Positions 12,131-23,799 are shown, counted from the first letter of the stretch. The stretch is DNA of 64,000 bases from Gnetum montanum (GCA_015680685.1 MNCI01000986.1:572195-636194); one strand, 5' to 3'. Made by a program: numbers and translations. The notes: a model not told the origin generated them from the sequence alone.

Positions 12131-14159
12131 CTAAGAGATGTAATGAAAAGGCCATAAATTGCAATTTTAAATTAATAAATTGACCTTAGTTAAGGAGAAA
12201 AACAAGGCTTAAGTGATGAATATTAGTATTTTATAGGTTCTTAGATAAATGGAAAGCTTGCCAACACTAGTTGGAACTAATTTAGAGTCAAAACATGATT
12301 CTTTTGAGATGCTTTCTCAGTGGTGACACTAGGTGACATAGTGATATGAAGAGTGATGATGCTAATGCTGGTATTAGTGTATTTGCATGTGTTATTAATG
12401 ATGTAGCTACTAGAACTAAGATGGTGAATTGTAGTGCTAGGATGATTGTGGAGCACATAGGTAATGCAAATGTTGATCCTTATGAGCTCTTAAAATTTAA
12501 AAAAATGTTGAACATCTGCATCACTTGTGTGCTTCACTATCATCTAGAAATGGAACTTGGTATTTATAGTTCTAGGACTACCTAAAATGTGTAGGACCTA
12601 GAATCGACAACTTAGAGTTTACGTTTGAAAACCTGGAATATCATGTATAGCACATGTGATATAGGGTGATACTACGTTAGCATTACTATCACTCTACACC
12701 TTAATTTTCCATTCCAAGATTCTAGGGATGTCTATTAATGCCAAAATTGATATCAATCATTATTGGGATGATGTTAGAAGGATGCTGGAGATCATATGAA
12801 GCCAAAAGTATCATCCAGAATTGAGTTTAATGACATGATGTGTAGGTAATGCTAACATTGACATTAGTATCAGTTGGTCATCACACATGTAAAACATGCT
12901 AATAAAAATATCCTAATCTCTCTAGAATTGTTGAAACTAATGTTCATTGTCCTAGGGATGATGTAGACTAGTGACTGAAGGTTTAATGGAGGAAAAACTA
13001 TGATCATGAAGCATGTTTTTCATGTGGAAAAAGGTGGTGATGCTGGTAGGTGATGCTAACATCAACATGGTGAAACATGTTGTTTCAAGCATTGAACAAT
13101 TGTTGAAATCATCAAAACTGATGCTCGTCCATTGGGGCATGGTTGGGATTAACTTCTAAGAGCTTGTAAAAGCCCAAAACACTATTCAAGATGATGATTT
13201 TGGGGACATTTTCATATTCCAATGAGAGTTAACAATGTCAAATCCACTCTTTTCCTAGTTACTCAACTACAAAAAAAGTGAGTATAAAATTGTTCCTTCT
13301 TGATGGATGCTACTAAGATGTTCAAGGAGGATTCATCAAGAAGAAAATGGATGATAGTTTAATGATGTACCTACAAAAGGGGAGAAATATAAAAGTGGGA
13401 TAAGGAAAGAATGTTAGATCATTACTGATACATTAATCATAAAGATAATGTTATGCCATTGAATGGAGACATGACTAAATCCTATATACAAGATGATCGA
13501 AAGAATAGAATAGAGTTGCTTAATCCTCATTGATATGTTGATGGGAGGAAGACAAATAGATAAGAGGAGGAATAAAGAACCATATGAGAGGACAGATGGA
13601 ATATAAAATTCCAAAATAAAAAAGCAATAAATCAAGGAAGAAAAATGAGGAACATTTTCTATACACCATTTTGAGATGTTATGCTGTAAAAGTGGGACAT
13701 GAGTAGATCCCACTACACTCTAATGATATTGATAGCTGATAAATTAATAAATTATCTCCCTACCTCACTCAAGCTTAACACACTCTTACATGGGGTAAAA
13801 ATATAGTAGAGCTCTTATAGCTTTTTGCATGAGTAGATTGCTTATAAATATTCTTACTGTAGTGTATTGATGAGAAGAAATATTAATAGAATGGAACATA
13901 TAGGACTTAGAGAAAATAGATGAAATTGAATATGAGAGATATATAGAAATAATAGCAAAACATAGAAGATAGAGAAAATGATGAAGAGTAAGATTTTAAG
14001 GTGAGGGGAGGGGAGGGGGGTGGGGTGGTGGTGTGTGTGTGTGTGGAGGAGGAGGAGAGAAGGGGGGCTATGCAAGGGCAAGAAAGGGAATTAAAGATAA
14101 TTTAATAAAGCATAGATAAGATGGAAAAGAGGGTTAGAAAAAACCTAGTGATAATTGAT
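12131..14159. other. Non-coding stretch with recurring GATGCTAA-type words and a G-rich tract
   Basis: No gene recognised. Words like GATGCTAA...ATTAGTATCA recur near 12,355, 12,665, 12,850 and 13,045, suggesting degenerate internal repeats, perhaps LTR promoter sequence. At 14,005-14,025 four runs of at least four G separated by single bases form a G-quadruplex-type motif, followed by a GT run and GGA repeats. Confidence 0.4.
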
Positions 14160-15110
14160 TTTCCTTTTTATTAAATATAGTATTTTTAAAGATATGCTCA
14201 GTTAACAAGATCTAGATACTGATTTCCATTTGAGTCCACTAAATTGTGTACTTCATTGCCAAGATTTTTTATGATGATAAAGTGACTTAGCCAATTTTGA
14301 GAGAACTTGGAAGTCTTAACATTTGGGAAATACCATAAGAAAAAATCATCTTCTTTGATTTCTCTCAATGAAACATGCTTATCATGAAGATGTCACATAG
14401 CTTATTGATAGTTTTGAATGTTGATAGCAGGTTGTTGATGATTGTCTTCAAGAGTGTCTAGCTTATTCTCTTTGTTTGTCATCCAATTATTCAAGTCTAC
14501 CTAGAGAGAAGACATGTATAGTTTTACTAGCAATATTGCTTCAAACCCATAAGTCAACAAGAATGGAATTTGACCAATTACATTGTGGAAATAGTTTACT
14601 AGACCCAAAGAGCGGTGGATATATTTGGAATTGATCAACCATGGTTTTAAGGAGAAAGATTAGGAATTTTTTGGTTGATTTAGCTTGGTCATTGGATTGG
14701 GAATAATATGGGGATGAGAATGACTAAATGATTTTGTACTAATAATAAAATTTAGCAACTTCTTAGCTTTTAAGCTAAGATTCATTATCGGTAACAATGT
14801 AGAGGAGAATGCCAAAGTAGGTGATTATGTGATCCAAGATGAAATGACAAATGTAATTAGATATGGCTAGTTTCAGGAGAAGAGCTTCAATCCAATGTGT
14901 AAAATATTCTATATTTATTCAAATAAACTAATAATTAATAGAAGATGACAGATTAATTAAACCTATGAAATCAAAATCCTATTTCTAGAAGGACCAAATA
15001 ATTTCTAAAGTTCTAAGCTCCTAAGATGATACATAGATAAGTAAACCATAACATTGACATCTATTACAAATTTAAACTTTCATATGTGTGTCCCTAGACA
15101 TTGTAGGCCA
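14160..15110 (-). pseudogene. Integrase relic of a Tat-like Ty3/gypsy element
   Basis: The minus-strand reading shows a zinc-binding CNRCQCYG block near 15,060. The DDE core follows: DFDFIGLIN (first Asp kept), IEYFTHWIEA, IVTDNES (second Asp kept), then YYSQSNDQAKSTK. In the last block the catalytic Glu expected after QA is Lys. Further C-terminal sequence continues to about 14,160. Stops replace several expected Gln or Trp codons. It directly follows RNase H on the same strand, the normal RNH-IN order. Family from motif memory; gypsy integrase is very likely, Tat clade is inferred from the neighbouring RNase H and gag types. Confidence 0.75.
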
Positions 15111-15199
15111 TCAGTAACCTAGAGTGAAAATGCAAGCTACTAGAGACTATGATCCTAGGTGATCACCACATATGCCAAAATGTACCTATTCTAACACTA

Positions 15200-16150
15200 T
15201 CTGTGCTTCTTCATGCCTTAGGTAGTGTAGAAGGACACTTGATGTAGAGATGTGACAGAAAATGCCAAAATTAATGATACATAAATGCTTAGAGCATTGA
15301 TGAAGAATATATTTTTCCAATGAAGATATATGTTCAAAAGTTTCTTTGGTTTGTAGATATTATATGATATCTCGATATTGTTCATCTTCTAAGCTAACTA
15401 AGCTAATACATTGTGTTTCTATGAGAGTGATTGGGATATCTTATGTGGAGTGAGATAGAAGATCTTTAAGATAAACATAATTTGCAAGAAGATTACAAGT
15501 AGCTAAAACATCTGCAAACATATTTTTGAAGTAATGAATATACATTATAATGCATTCATCAAAATTTGAGATAAGTTTTATAGCTAAATTAAGATAAGGC
15601 TAAAGATGTTAAACTTTGCACATGTACTCATTTTTAACTTGACAAATTACTAGTTGGGAATTACCTTGACTTGAAAGCCTCTTGATTCCTAAATGGATGG
15701 CTAGGAGTAATCCTCGATTAAGGCCTTTGTTCATATTTAGTTACTTTATTTATACAAAGAAAAATAAGTTTATAAGTTTGATTAATGAGATTATTATCTT
15801 TATAATTAAGGATATAAGCTATGCTAGAACCTTGACCATGTGAGCACCATCAAAACACAAGTATGACTAAAAATCCTCATGCATTAAGGTTATAGCTGGA
15901 AGCAAGTTAGATTCACTTATATTTAATTCCTCTTGAGGAGATTGGATGGTTTTAGTAAATGACTCTAATGATGGGAATGATGTAAGAACTATGGCTTGAT
16001 CTTTGATTGAATGTTATGAGAGGTAGAATGGATCAAACTTAGTGAGAAGCATTTTCCATTTAGCAACATGGTTGTTGTCATACAAATTATAGGTGATTGA
16101 TCATAAAACATTGTCATGACATATAATATGAACCTTTTTCCCTACTAGGT
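15200..16150 (-). pseudogene. RNase H relic of the Tat-like element
   Basis: Minus-strand blocks appear in order: VAKWKMLLTKFDPFYLS, a long linker, DGAHMV, then GNSQLVICQVKNEYMCK, YLNLAIKLISNFDECIIMYI and FADVLATCNLLANY. DSQLV-QV-NEY followed by an AD-LA block is characteristic of the additional (archaeal-type) RNase H of Tat-lineage elements; here the Asp of DSQ reads Asn. The upstream RT domain is missing: an LTR (16,154-16,818) abuts it. Dead because of stops and frame changes. Confidence 0.65.
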
Positions 16151-16153
16151 TGA

Positions 16154-16818
16154 TGTAGAGCTCCCATGGATTCAACAATCCAAGCTCTCTCAAAGACACA
16201 AACCAAAAAATTTGAACAAGAAAAGGAAAATGAAAGCTTTGTTCTTGCTCAAATGGAGAATTTACATATAAAATAAAGCATAAATTCCTAAGGAAAAATA
16301 AGGGATTCAATCAAACTCTTACACACTTAATCAAAGCAATCACACACACATAAGTATGATCATCAAGGCATTGTTCCAAGACTCTATCTCTCCTTCTATT
16401 CTTCTCTCAACTTCCCACACTCTCTATTTTTCTCTCTAGACTCTCTTGATCAAATTGAAGGCCCAAGAAGTCTATTTATATCTTTTTTTTCTCTTGTCTC
16501 TTCATCTTCCCTCCAATTTATCATTCAATTTAATGTCCATTAAAATCCATGTGAGATGTATATGAGAAACAATAGACATCTATCTTGAGTGCAAAGGATA
16601 TCAAAGTGGTTGAGACATCTCATATATAGTTGGAACGTCTCACTTGTAGTTGGGACGTCTCACCTACAAGGCCAAAATACAAAGATGCTTTTTTTGAGGC
16701 CTAGAACCTTCGCACACCTCCAAGCAAGTTCCCATAGCCACCGTAAGCTCATAAACTCATCAAAATAGTCCCAAAAACACTCCCAAACATGCCAAAACTC
16801 TAGGGAAAGATCCCATCA
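16154..16818 (-). repeat. LTR on the minus strand with a 3 x 20-bp ACGT-core repeat
   Basis: The first 250 bp align with 23,249-23,490 in the same orientation (shared GAGCTCCCATGGATTC, GCTCAAATGGAGAATTTACATAT and more). The sequence ends in TG/CA-type termini. On the minus strand a TATA box lies at 16,473-16,480. Upstream of it, at 16,609-16,668, three head-to-tail 20-bp units of form GTTGRRACRTCTCA carry an ACGT or ACAT core. No target duplication was found around it. It could be the 3' LTR of the element whose 5' LTR is at 23,249, or a solo copy. Confidence 0.6.
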
Positions 16819-17570
16819 ATGGAGAGATGTTACTTTAACCTATTTGATGCCCACATCAGCATTGTCCTCCTTTAAAAGACTCTTGATTCCCACACAAGAT
16901 GCCTGTACACTTGGGATAGTTGTTGCCCCCTCACATGTCCCACAATTTACACACAAACTAAATGACAACACACATGGAATGGTTAGAGCTCACAACATTT
17001 TGTCTCTACCATCCAAACTTGTTTCACAAACACATATAAACACATAATAGAATGTTTGCATGACACAAATAAACACACACACACAAGCATAATTTTTTGC
17101 TTACATCACAATGGAGACATTCATGAAAGAAGAGTGGATATGGTCTTTGCCCTCAAAGGCTTCACCATGCTTCCATTTTGAGAGCACCAAATCCCATGTG
17201 ACCTACAACAAAAGGAAATTAAGGAAATTTAAAAGGATTAGGTCTCCTCATACTAATTTTCCTTCTTCCATCTTTTTCCCTCTTCACCTTCTTCTTCTTG
17301 GTATTTGGAAGACTACTTCTTAGCTTCCCTTCACCATCATCATTACAATGTAGATTGTCTTCATGCTGCTTATCCATTTCTATTGGCACATTTAGGCCAT
17401 TTAATGGAGTAGACTTCATGACTAGAAGGGAATTTCATTTATCATATATTCTGTGTTGATTTAAGAGAGAGAGATGATCAACTTATAACGTCTAAACATT
17501 TTGCACTGAATATTTAAAACAACATATGGTGGAAAATTTAGAAACAAATATACAACTTAAGGTTATGGGC
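16819..17570. other. Unassigned stretch next to the LTR
   Basis: No recognised gene. A minus-strand frame at 17,219-17,419 is Lys/Arg-rich and could be an internal remnant of the element bounded by the LTR, but it has no known motif. A short AC microsatellite lies at 17,072-17,084. Confidence 0.3.
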
Positions 17571-17594
17571 AAACAGTTTTGGAGATTTAGCTTT

Positions 17595-17900
17595 AAACTA
17601 GTTGCATGGTACTCTTTCTGCTTGGTTTGGAAGTCTTAAGAGATTAAATATTGTTACTATAGGAGGTAATTTGCTTTTTAAAAATGTTCCAAATTCTTGG
17701 CGAAGTGCCATTGATCTCACAGGAGTGGATATGTCTCAGAATAGTTTGAATGGAATGCTTCCTTCATGATGAGCCAAACTTAACAAAGTTAAACTTGGGA
17801 TATAATTCATTTATTAGTGGTGTTATGGGCTTCAGCCAACCAGTTCTTGTTTTGCAAGCTTTGTCCAATTGCTCTAAATTACTGTTGGAAACTGTTGCAA
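17595..17900 (+). pseudogene. Leucine-rich-repeat gene fragment
   Basis: About two to three plant-type LRRs are readable: LSAWFGSLKRLNIVTIGGN, SAIDLTGVDMSQNSLNGMLPS, then after a frame change LTKLNLGYNSFISGVMGF. The N-x-L-x-G-x-LP spacing is that of extracellular LRRs of plant receptor-like proteins. There is a frameshift near 17,766 and no upstream or downstream LRR continuation, so this is a fragment. It lies in the island of gene pieces at 17.6-19.8 kb. Confidence 0.5.
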
Positions 17901-17943
17901 TTTGTGAGTTTGAGGTGAGCAATATATCTATAAAATACATAAT

Positions 17944-18231
17944 GAGGTTTGGTTTGGTGACTTTACCTCTGCTAGAGTACATGAAGTACTAGAAGAAATA
18001 GGAAGAACTAGTGATGAAATAGTTCATATACGAATAATTTTAATCGTTATCACAAGCCTCTTTGTTATGAAAAGTTGGCTGTTTCTTAGGAAGGAAGAAT
18101 GGTCAAGGGAGCAATATCTTACTTATGCAAATAGGCCCGTAAATAATAGCAAAATTTGTTGTATCCCAGTACACCAACAACAGTTTGAGGTTATTCAAAA
18201 TGGAAGATGTCAGCATGGGATTGTGGGTTGA
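17944..18231 (+). pseudogene. Unrecognised single-span membrane protein C-terminus (partial)
   Basis: A stop-free frame of 95 codons ending in TGA has no obvious own start, so it is probably a terminal exon or a captured fragment. It reads EEIGRTSDEIVHIR, then a hydrophobic segment (IILIVITSLFVMKSWLFL), then a polar tail with LRKEEWSREQYLTYANRP and two adjacent Cys. It looks like true coding sequence: codon use is balanced and there is no low complexity. I do not recognise the family. It follows the LRR fragment on the same strand, but a shared gene is unproven. Confidence 0.4.
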
Positions 18232-18487
18232 ACAGTTTAATGCCTCTGTATTTGTTCGGTACTCTCATAATCTGAAATCCCGTTAATATGGATGTATTAA
18301 TGACTACTATGCTGCACAATATCAGTCTCCAAGACAGATACAATGCTTATGGGAGAAATTATCAAAAGGAAATCCTGAACGCTGCTCTGCCTAAAATGGC
18401 ACCAATGCTTAAGTTATTCCAAGAGAAGCCGATAATTGACAGGGCTCACTCGCAGTTAATTTTTGTTCATTAGTTGTTTAAGCATTA

Positions 18488-19216
18488 TCAAGGTTTTGGT
18501 GGGTACACCTTATTTTTCCTGTATCTTCGTATTTGTGTATCCGGATGACCTATGGTACTGGCCTGAGATGAATCAATGAGAGGCAATTGTGAATGTTTTC
18601 TGCAAAGTAAAGTGGTATCATGAGGAGCCCTGAAGACCTGCTGCATTTGCACGTTCTGGACAAACAGAGAAGAAGGAAACTTGGTTAAATCAATGAGCTG
18701 CATTGTAAAATCACCAAAAAGCAAAAGCCGAATCAGAGATGAAGAACATAGAGATAAAAGCAGAAAGAACACCCAGAAAGGTAATGTCATCTGGAATGAG
18801 ACCTTCATCCACCAGCTGCTCAAACAGCAGCAAAGATTCATGTGCATACCCATGTTGAGCATACCCACAAATCATTATAGTAGTATCCCTGACTGTAGCT
18901 TTCCTAAACACCGTCACGGAATTCACTAAGCTCCTGGATTTAGCGTACATTGTGATGAGTGCACTGGTCAGGTGAACATCTCTTTCTAAACCCGTTTTTA
19001 AATTCAAGACCAACGCTGCAAACAATCTGCGAACTTCTTCGCCAACTTCCACCTGTTTCGAATCTCTGCACCAGAGGTTTCAGGAATGGGATCCCACAAT
19101 AAGGCAGCATAACGACAAAAAATTAATGGAGGGCAGCAAAAACTTGGCCTCGATGATGGCCGTGGAAGCCTGTTTTCTTGCAGAATGGCATCATCCGCAG
19201 TGCAGAAATCGTGCAA
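18488..19216 (-). pseudogene. Pentatricopeptide repeat (PPR) gene fragment
   Basis: The minus-strand reading from about 19,000 to 18,740 gives GLERDVHLTSALITMYAKS, VFRKATVRDTTIMICGYAQHG, ESLLLFEQLVDEGLIPDDI and TFLGVLSA. That is the signature of PLS-type plant PPR proteins used in organelle RNA editing and processing. Only about three repeats are present; the frame shifts near 19,050 and the homology stops after GVLSA. The typical E/DYW tail is not seen. Base composition is clearly more GC-rich than the surroundings. A truncated or captured fragment, not an expressed gene as it stands. Confidence 0.75.
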
Positions 19217-19830
19217 ATCAAACGCAAAAATGCCGCCCTTGCGGTCACTGTTTCGCGGATTTCGTTAACACGTGGCATCAGGTTGATACTTTACCAGTGC
19301 TCGCGGTTTTAGCACCTCCATTGCTCCCTTTCTCACTGCTTCTGCAGAACTACCAAGCGAAAACGCTGCTTATGCCGATTTTAATCAATCCGCTTGAAGA
19401 TTTTTGCCATGGCTTCGTTCAGAAGTCCGTCTATACTCTATAGTATATTCTTAACTTCTCCTTCTTCTGCTGAAACTTGGTTGCGAATAAGCATCTGCAT
19501 CAAGCTGAGAGCTCCATTGCAACCCGATCGTGACCATAATCAAGATCCCGAGGGTGAATCAGCAGCCGATGACTTCCACCGCGTTGCCGGTCTCATGGAG
19601 ATACTATGGAAGGACATAGACATGAACGGAATAAGGAGTCCCGAGGGGAAGCCCTCCATGGCAGGATCTGACGCTGGTGCTCGTAACACACGTTGGCAAG
19701 CAGGAAATGATCCACGGGTCTGCACTGCACACTTCCTTGGGCCTCGCTACCCAGGCCAGCCTACGTTATCTACAGACCACGTGGGTCATACAACATTTTT
19801 TTTTAAATTAACTTTGGGTTTTTGATATTG
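19217..19830. other. GC-rich segment with open frames on both strands
   Basis: Plus frame 19,394-19,825 (143 codons) and shorter minus frames are open. None shows a known motif, so I do not call a gene. The composition differs sharply from the AT-rich neighbours, and it is contiguous with the PPR fragment. It is probably part of the same piece of former genic DNA. Confidence 0.35.
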
Positions 19831-20347
19831 GTAACGTGGTTGTTATTATGCTACTCTACGTGCCCTTCGTTGTGTACCAAGTGAGTATTAGTTGATTTAA
19901 AAATTTGCATATGCTAAGGAATTATATTGGATAGTTATCCAATAGGACACTTTGGTCATTATAATAGTTGCAGCTTCCTAGAGAAGTTGGAACTTCCTAC
20001 GATATTTACAACTCTATGATATTTGTTACCAAGTATGACATTTCGCAATTATAGCATTAATTTTCAAGGAAGTTGTAACTTCCTATGGTAGTTATAACTA
20101 AACTACCTTAATGGTTGTAACTAACCTTAACCTCCCATGATGATTGTAACCACCTTGAAGCCACTATAAAAGCAACTTCAAGAGTCGATCAAATAGAATG
20201 GGGTGAAAGGATTAAGGAAAAAAATACTTAAAAGAATATTGAAGATTGTAAATCATAGCTTACTAAAGACATTAATTTAGCTACTTGTCTTAATCTTGTG
20301 AGTTCAATTTTTCCCATTTTATTTTAGTTATTGAGTTAATGGTCTCA
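19831..20347 (+). repeat. Plus-strand LTR fragment with TATA box
   Basis: A TATAAA at 20,165-20,170 and a TCTCA end lie immediately before a tRNA-iMet type primer site (TGGTATCGTGC, 20,348-20,358). The left border is not determined. No gag follows, so this is a truncated copia- or chromovirus-like element. Confidence 0.5.
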
Positions 20348-20358
20348 TGGTATCGTGC
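20348..20358 (+). promoter_or_regulatory. Primer binding site, tRNA-iMet type
   Basis: TGGTATCGTGC resembles the TGGTATCAGAGC used by many plant copia and chromovirus elements, and sits directly after the LTR end. Confidence 0.5.
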
Positions 20359-21335
20359 TTGACATTTAATTTTGGGATTTTTCTAGGTTACCTTTATAGC
20401 TTTGTTTTTGTGCAATATTAGACTTCTATTAAGGTTTGCCAAATAAGAGCTTATGTTGTGTTAGAAAAACATCTTGAGCAATTTAATAATAATGTCTTAT
20501 AGAAATTGTATATTTGAGTTTAGAAAATCTAGAAAATCTTTGATACTTTGAGATGATTGAAATAGCTTCTTTATTTATAAATTTTATTGCCTTAATATTG
20601 CAATCTAGAAATTGTCAAATTTTTCTAAAAGTTTTATTGTTTGCAATTCTTGACCAATATTAACTAGCCAAATAGAAGCTTGTACTTTGTCATTTACAAA
20701 ACATTTTGGTAGTAAATAAAAATGTCTTTTATGAAATTGCTTGTTGAGCTCAGAGGGTTTGGACAATTCGAAATAGATTGAATTGGAATAGCTTTATTAT
20801 GAAGTATTTCCTCATGTCAATTTATCTTGCTTAAATGTTTGAGATTTTACACAATTTTTTTTTCTTTTTTCTTTCTAAAACCCATTGAATCTTGCTCTAT
20901 TTCTGGTTTTCTTATGAAATTTTCTCTCTAAGGGAAATTAGGAGTAAATTAGCAGAATTGTGCTCAAACATTTTTGTGAAATTTTATTTGTTACAAGTAA
21001 TGTACTATAGGGACTATATAGACTAAGTGATTTGACAAAATAGGAACCTTTAACAACCCATAGTATTCAACAAAGTTAGCTGGATTTCTTTTATGATAGC
21101 CAATTATAGTTTTATATACAACCCAACCATTTCAACATTCACGATAGCAAACACATACTCACGTTTAGTTTGTTTCATAACCACTAAGTCTATTTGGAGG
21201 TATTTGGGCCTTGGTGTTATCAGAGACCAACAAGCACCTAAACTCTATTTGAAGAACACCTTTGCATCCTATGACCTTGGTCACGAGACCAGAGGCCCAC
21301 AACATTGGTAGTCCTTGAAGGGTATTCTCCTTAAA
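20359..21335. other. Leader-like or intergenic DNA
   Basis: No recognised gene. A second primer-site-like word (TTGGTGTTATCAGAGACC) lies near 21,211-21,228, perhaps another eroded element start. Confidence 0.3.
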
Positions 21336-21434
21336 GGCAAGAATTCTCTATACCAAGAATTCTTGCCTCATGAGTCCTTGAAGGGTATTCTCCTTGATCC
21401 TTACCACTCCTTTGACTCATGAGGCAAGAATTCT
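21336..21434. repeat. Overlapping perfect inverted repeats with a direct repeat
   Basis: 21,336-21,347 and 21,356-21,367 are perfect 12-bp complements with an 8-base loop. The second arm belongs to a longer 21-bp perfect inverted repeat, 21,356-21,376 against 21,414-21,434. A 20-base block starting AGTCCTTGAAGGG is repeated directly near 21,310 and 21,373. Alternative hairpins are therefore possible. Confidence 0.8.
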
Positions 21435-22886
21435 CCTTGATTAGTAGCATACACCACCTTGGACCTTGAAGATCTCTTGGTCCCTTTGATGAAGATCTTG
21501 GTTTCCTTCCTTAAAACCTTGGAATATTGAGCACTCCATTGCTCAATAAGAGATACTTGAGAACTCATTTTCTCATTGAACTCTACTTCATCATATCTTT
21601 CTTCTTTCTTATTTTCTTGATTAACATTTACATTTTTCATAAAAATTCAAGAATTATTTTATATTACATCTTCAATTATAAGAGGGCTACCTTCATTAGA
21701 GGATTCTTCCTTTTCTAAGATTTGGAGTTCCTTTCTCTTGTAAACGTTTGGCTTATTACACTCCCATTGTTTATGTTCCTTTTCATCACAATTGAAGTAT
21801 TAAAGGTTGGAGGCATAATCATTTTCTTGACCTTTTCCTTTCTTGGAATCTTGGCCCTCCTTGGACTTCTCTTGCTTCTCATTGATATCTCCTTGGCATT
21901 TCTATCCTCCTTGGCTCCTTTCTCACTTTCAAAGCCTTTGGAGTTCTTGCCTTAGAAGATTTAGGACATCTACTATAGCCTTGAAGTTTATTTTCAACAT
22001 TAAGAGCTAATTCAAAAGTCTCATCCAATGTTTGGGGCTCATAGAAGGTTAGCTCTTGTTGATACTCCCTTTTAAGTCCTTCTTGAAAGTTAGGTGCTTG
22101 TTCATAATCATCCTAATGAACTTTTGCAAGCTAGAAAGACTTACAAAAACCCATGTAGTAGTCCTTCACACTCTTATCACCTTGCCTTACATAGTTCAAT
22201 TTTTGGATGACCTCTTATCTATGATGAGTCTTCTAAAATTTTTTCTTAAGCATGAACTACATTAAAGGCCAATTCTTAATAGAAGTACCATTGTTCACCT
22301 TGTAAGAATAACTTTCCTTCTCCCGCCTTACAAGTGTTATGCCTTCCAATTTTCTTTCAAAAAAAGATACCTTTTGATGATTTTCAACATCTTCAAGTTC
22401 AAAGTACTTGTTAATCACTTTCAACCAAGAGAAAAAAGATTTAGTTCCTTCCATGCCATTGATAGATTTGACTTCAACATGAGACATCCTTGAAGCATGT
22501 CTAAAAGCTTTTGCAAGAGTGACTTCAATTCCTTCACCTTGCTTCCTTTGAGGCTTAGAAGAAAGTTCCTTTTTCCCTTTCCTAGGAAAAATAAAGCCTT
22601 AAGACTTGTTTTTAGCACTAGGAGCATGAAGAAAAACATCATCTTGAGCTTCTCCTTCTCCAAAGTAGCCATCTTCAAAAGGAATATCATCTTTAAGGGA
22701 TGACATTGAGGAATGTCTTGGTGAAGAATTGCATGACTTGTACCCTTGCTTGGATGCTTTTGGTGAAGTAGCATGTCTTTTGTTCTTTCCAAGCTTTTCA
22801 ATTTTCTCAACAATAAGCTTGAGAGAATTTCTCATGTCATCCATGTTTCTTGACAAAGCTTGAACTATCTTCTTCTTTGGAGGCAT
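21400..22886 (-). pseudogene. Chromovirus-like Ty3/gypsy gag relic
   Basis: The minus-strand start ATG at 22,886 opens MPPKKKIVQALSRNMDDM, followed by a basic and acidic linker. The gag core comes next: FFSWLKVINKYFELEDVE, QKVSFFERKL, then RQGDKSVKDYYMGFCK and LKREYQQELTFYEPQ, and a zinc knuckle remnant near 21,790 (FNCDEKEHKQWEC, His in place). This order matches the retrotransposon gag domain of chromovirus-type elements. An LTR and iMet primer site precede it on the same strand (23,234-23,490). Stops and two frame changes inactivate it, and no pol follows. Confidence 0.7.
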
Positions 22887-23233
22887 GATGGAAATTGATC
22901 TAAAAGAAAATTTTCACAAAATTCTACAAGGAAACGTAAAATTTTCAAGATTTCTCAAGGAATGAGGTAAGGAATTCTTAGATCTTAAGAGAAATAAGCA
23001 TAATATCGTCAAACACTGGATATGATAAGCCAATGGGTGTCCAATTCCACAATTATCTTCCAATGCTTGAAGATATGATAAACTTAGGGATCAAAAGGAA
23101 ATTTTAAAATCCTAGGATGAGTAGAACAAGTAGTAAGATAGAATTCATCCATGCTTGAGTATTTGGAGTGATTTTTTGCAATTGAGATGAAAATTATCCA
23201 CTTGAATGCAATTGTCTTCAATTCCAAGCTACT

Positions 23234-23490
23234 CTAATACAAATCTAATGAGGAGCTCCCATGGATTCCACAATCCAAGCTCCCTCAAAGTCATAAAACA
23301 TCAAATTTAAACAAGAAAAAGAAAAATGAAAGCTTTATTCTTGCTCAAATGGAGAATTTACATATGAAAGGAAGCATAAATTCTCAAGGATAGACAAGAG
23401 ACTCAATCAAACTCTCACACAATTCATCAAAGCAATTACACATACAAGGATAATCATCAAGGCACCTTGTCAAGACTTTATCTCTCATTC
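23234..23490 (-). repeat. Truncated 5' LTR plus primer site of the gag-bearing element
   Basis: 23,249-23,490 aligns with the LTR at 16,154. Directly downstream on the minus strand, 23,234-23,247 reads as an eroded tRNA-iMet site (TGTATTAGAGTAGC). The LTR is cut near 23,490 where Tat-like protease-side sequence begins. Confidence 0.55.
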
Positions 23491-23799
23491 CACTAAAAAT
23501 AAAACTAGTTAACAAAACATAAAAATAAATGATTAAATGAAAGTAATGTTTAAAACTTTAAGACATTCCACTAAAAACATAAATGGAGGAAAGGAAATAA
23601 TATAATTCAAAATAGCATAAAGTAAAATAAAAGGAGCAACATAACTAAATATGATAAAAGCTAGAATAATGAAATATAAATAAGAAAATGATAAGGTAAA
23701 GCTGATATGATTCTCAAGAAAGGAACATCTTAGTGATGGTTTCCTAGGCTTGAGAAGGGGTAGGAATTTTAACACTCTTAACAAGCTCCACAGTGTCAA

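Noticed and set aside
13854-14081. His/Pro-rich minus ORF
   Set aside because: Translation of the G-rich and GT-repeat low-complexity tract.
19394-19825. 143-codon GC-rich plus frame as a host gene
   Set aside because: No recognisable domain, and minus frames are open too. Kept only as a note on former genic DNA.
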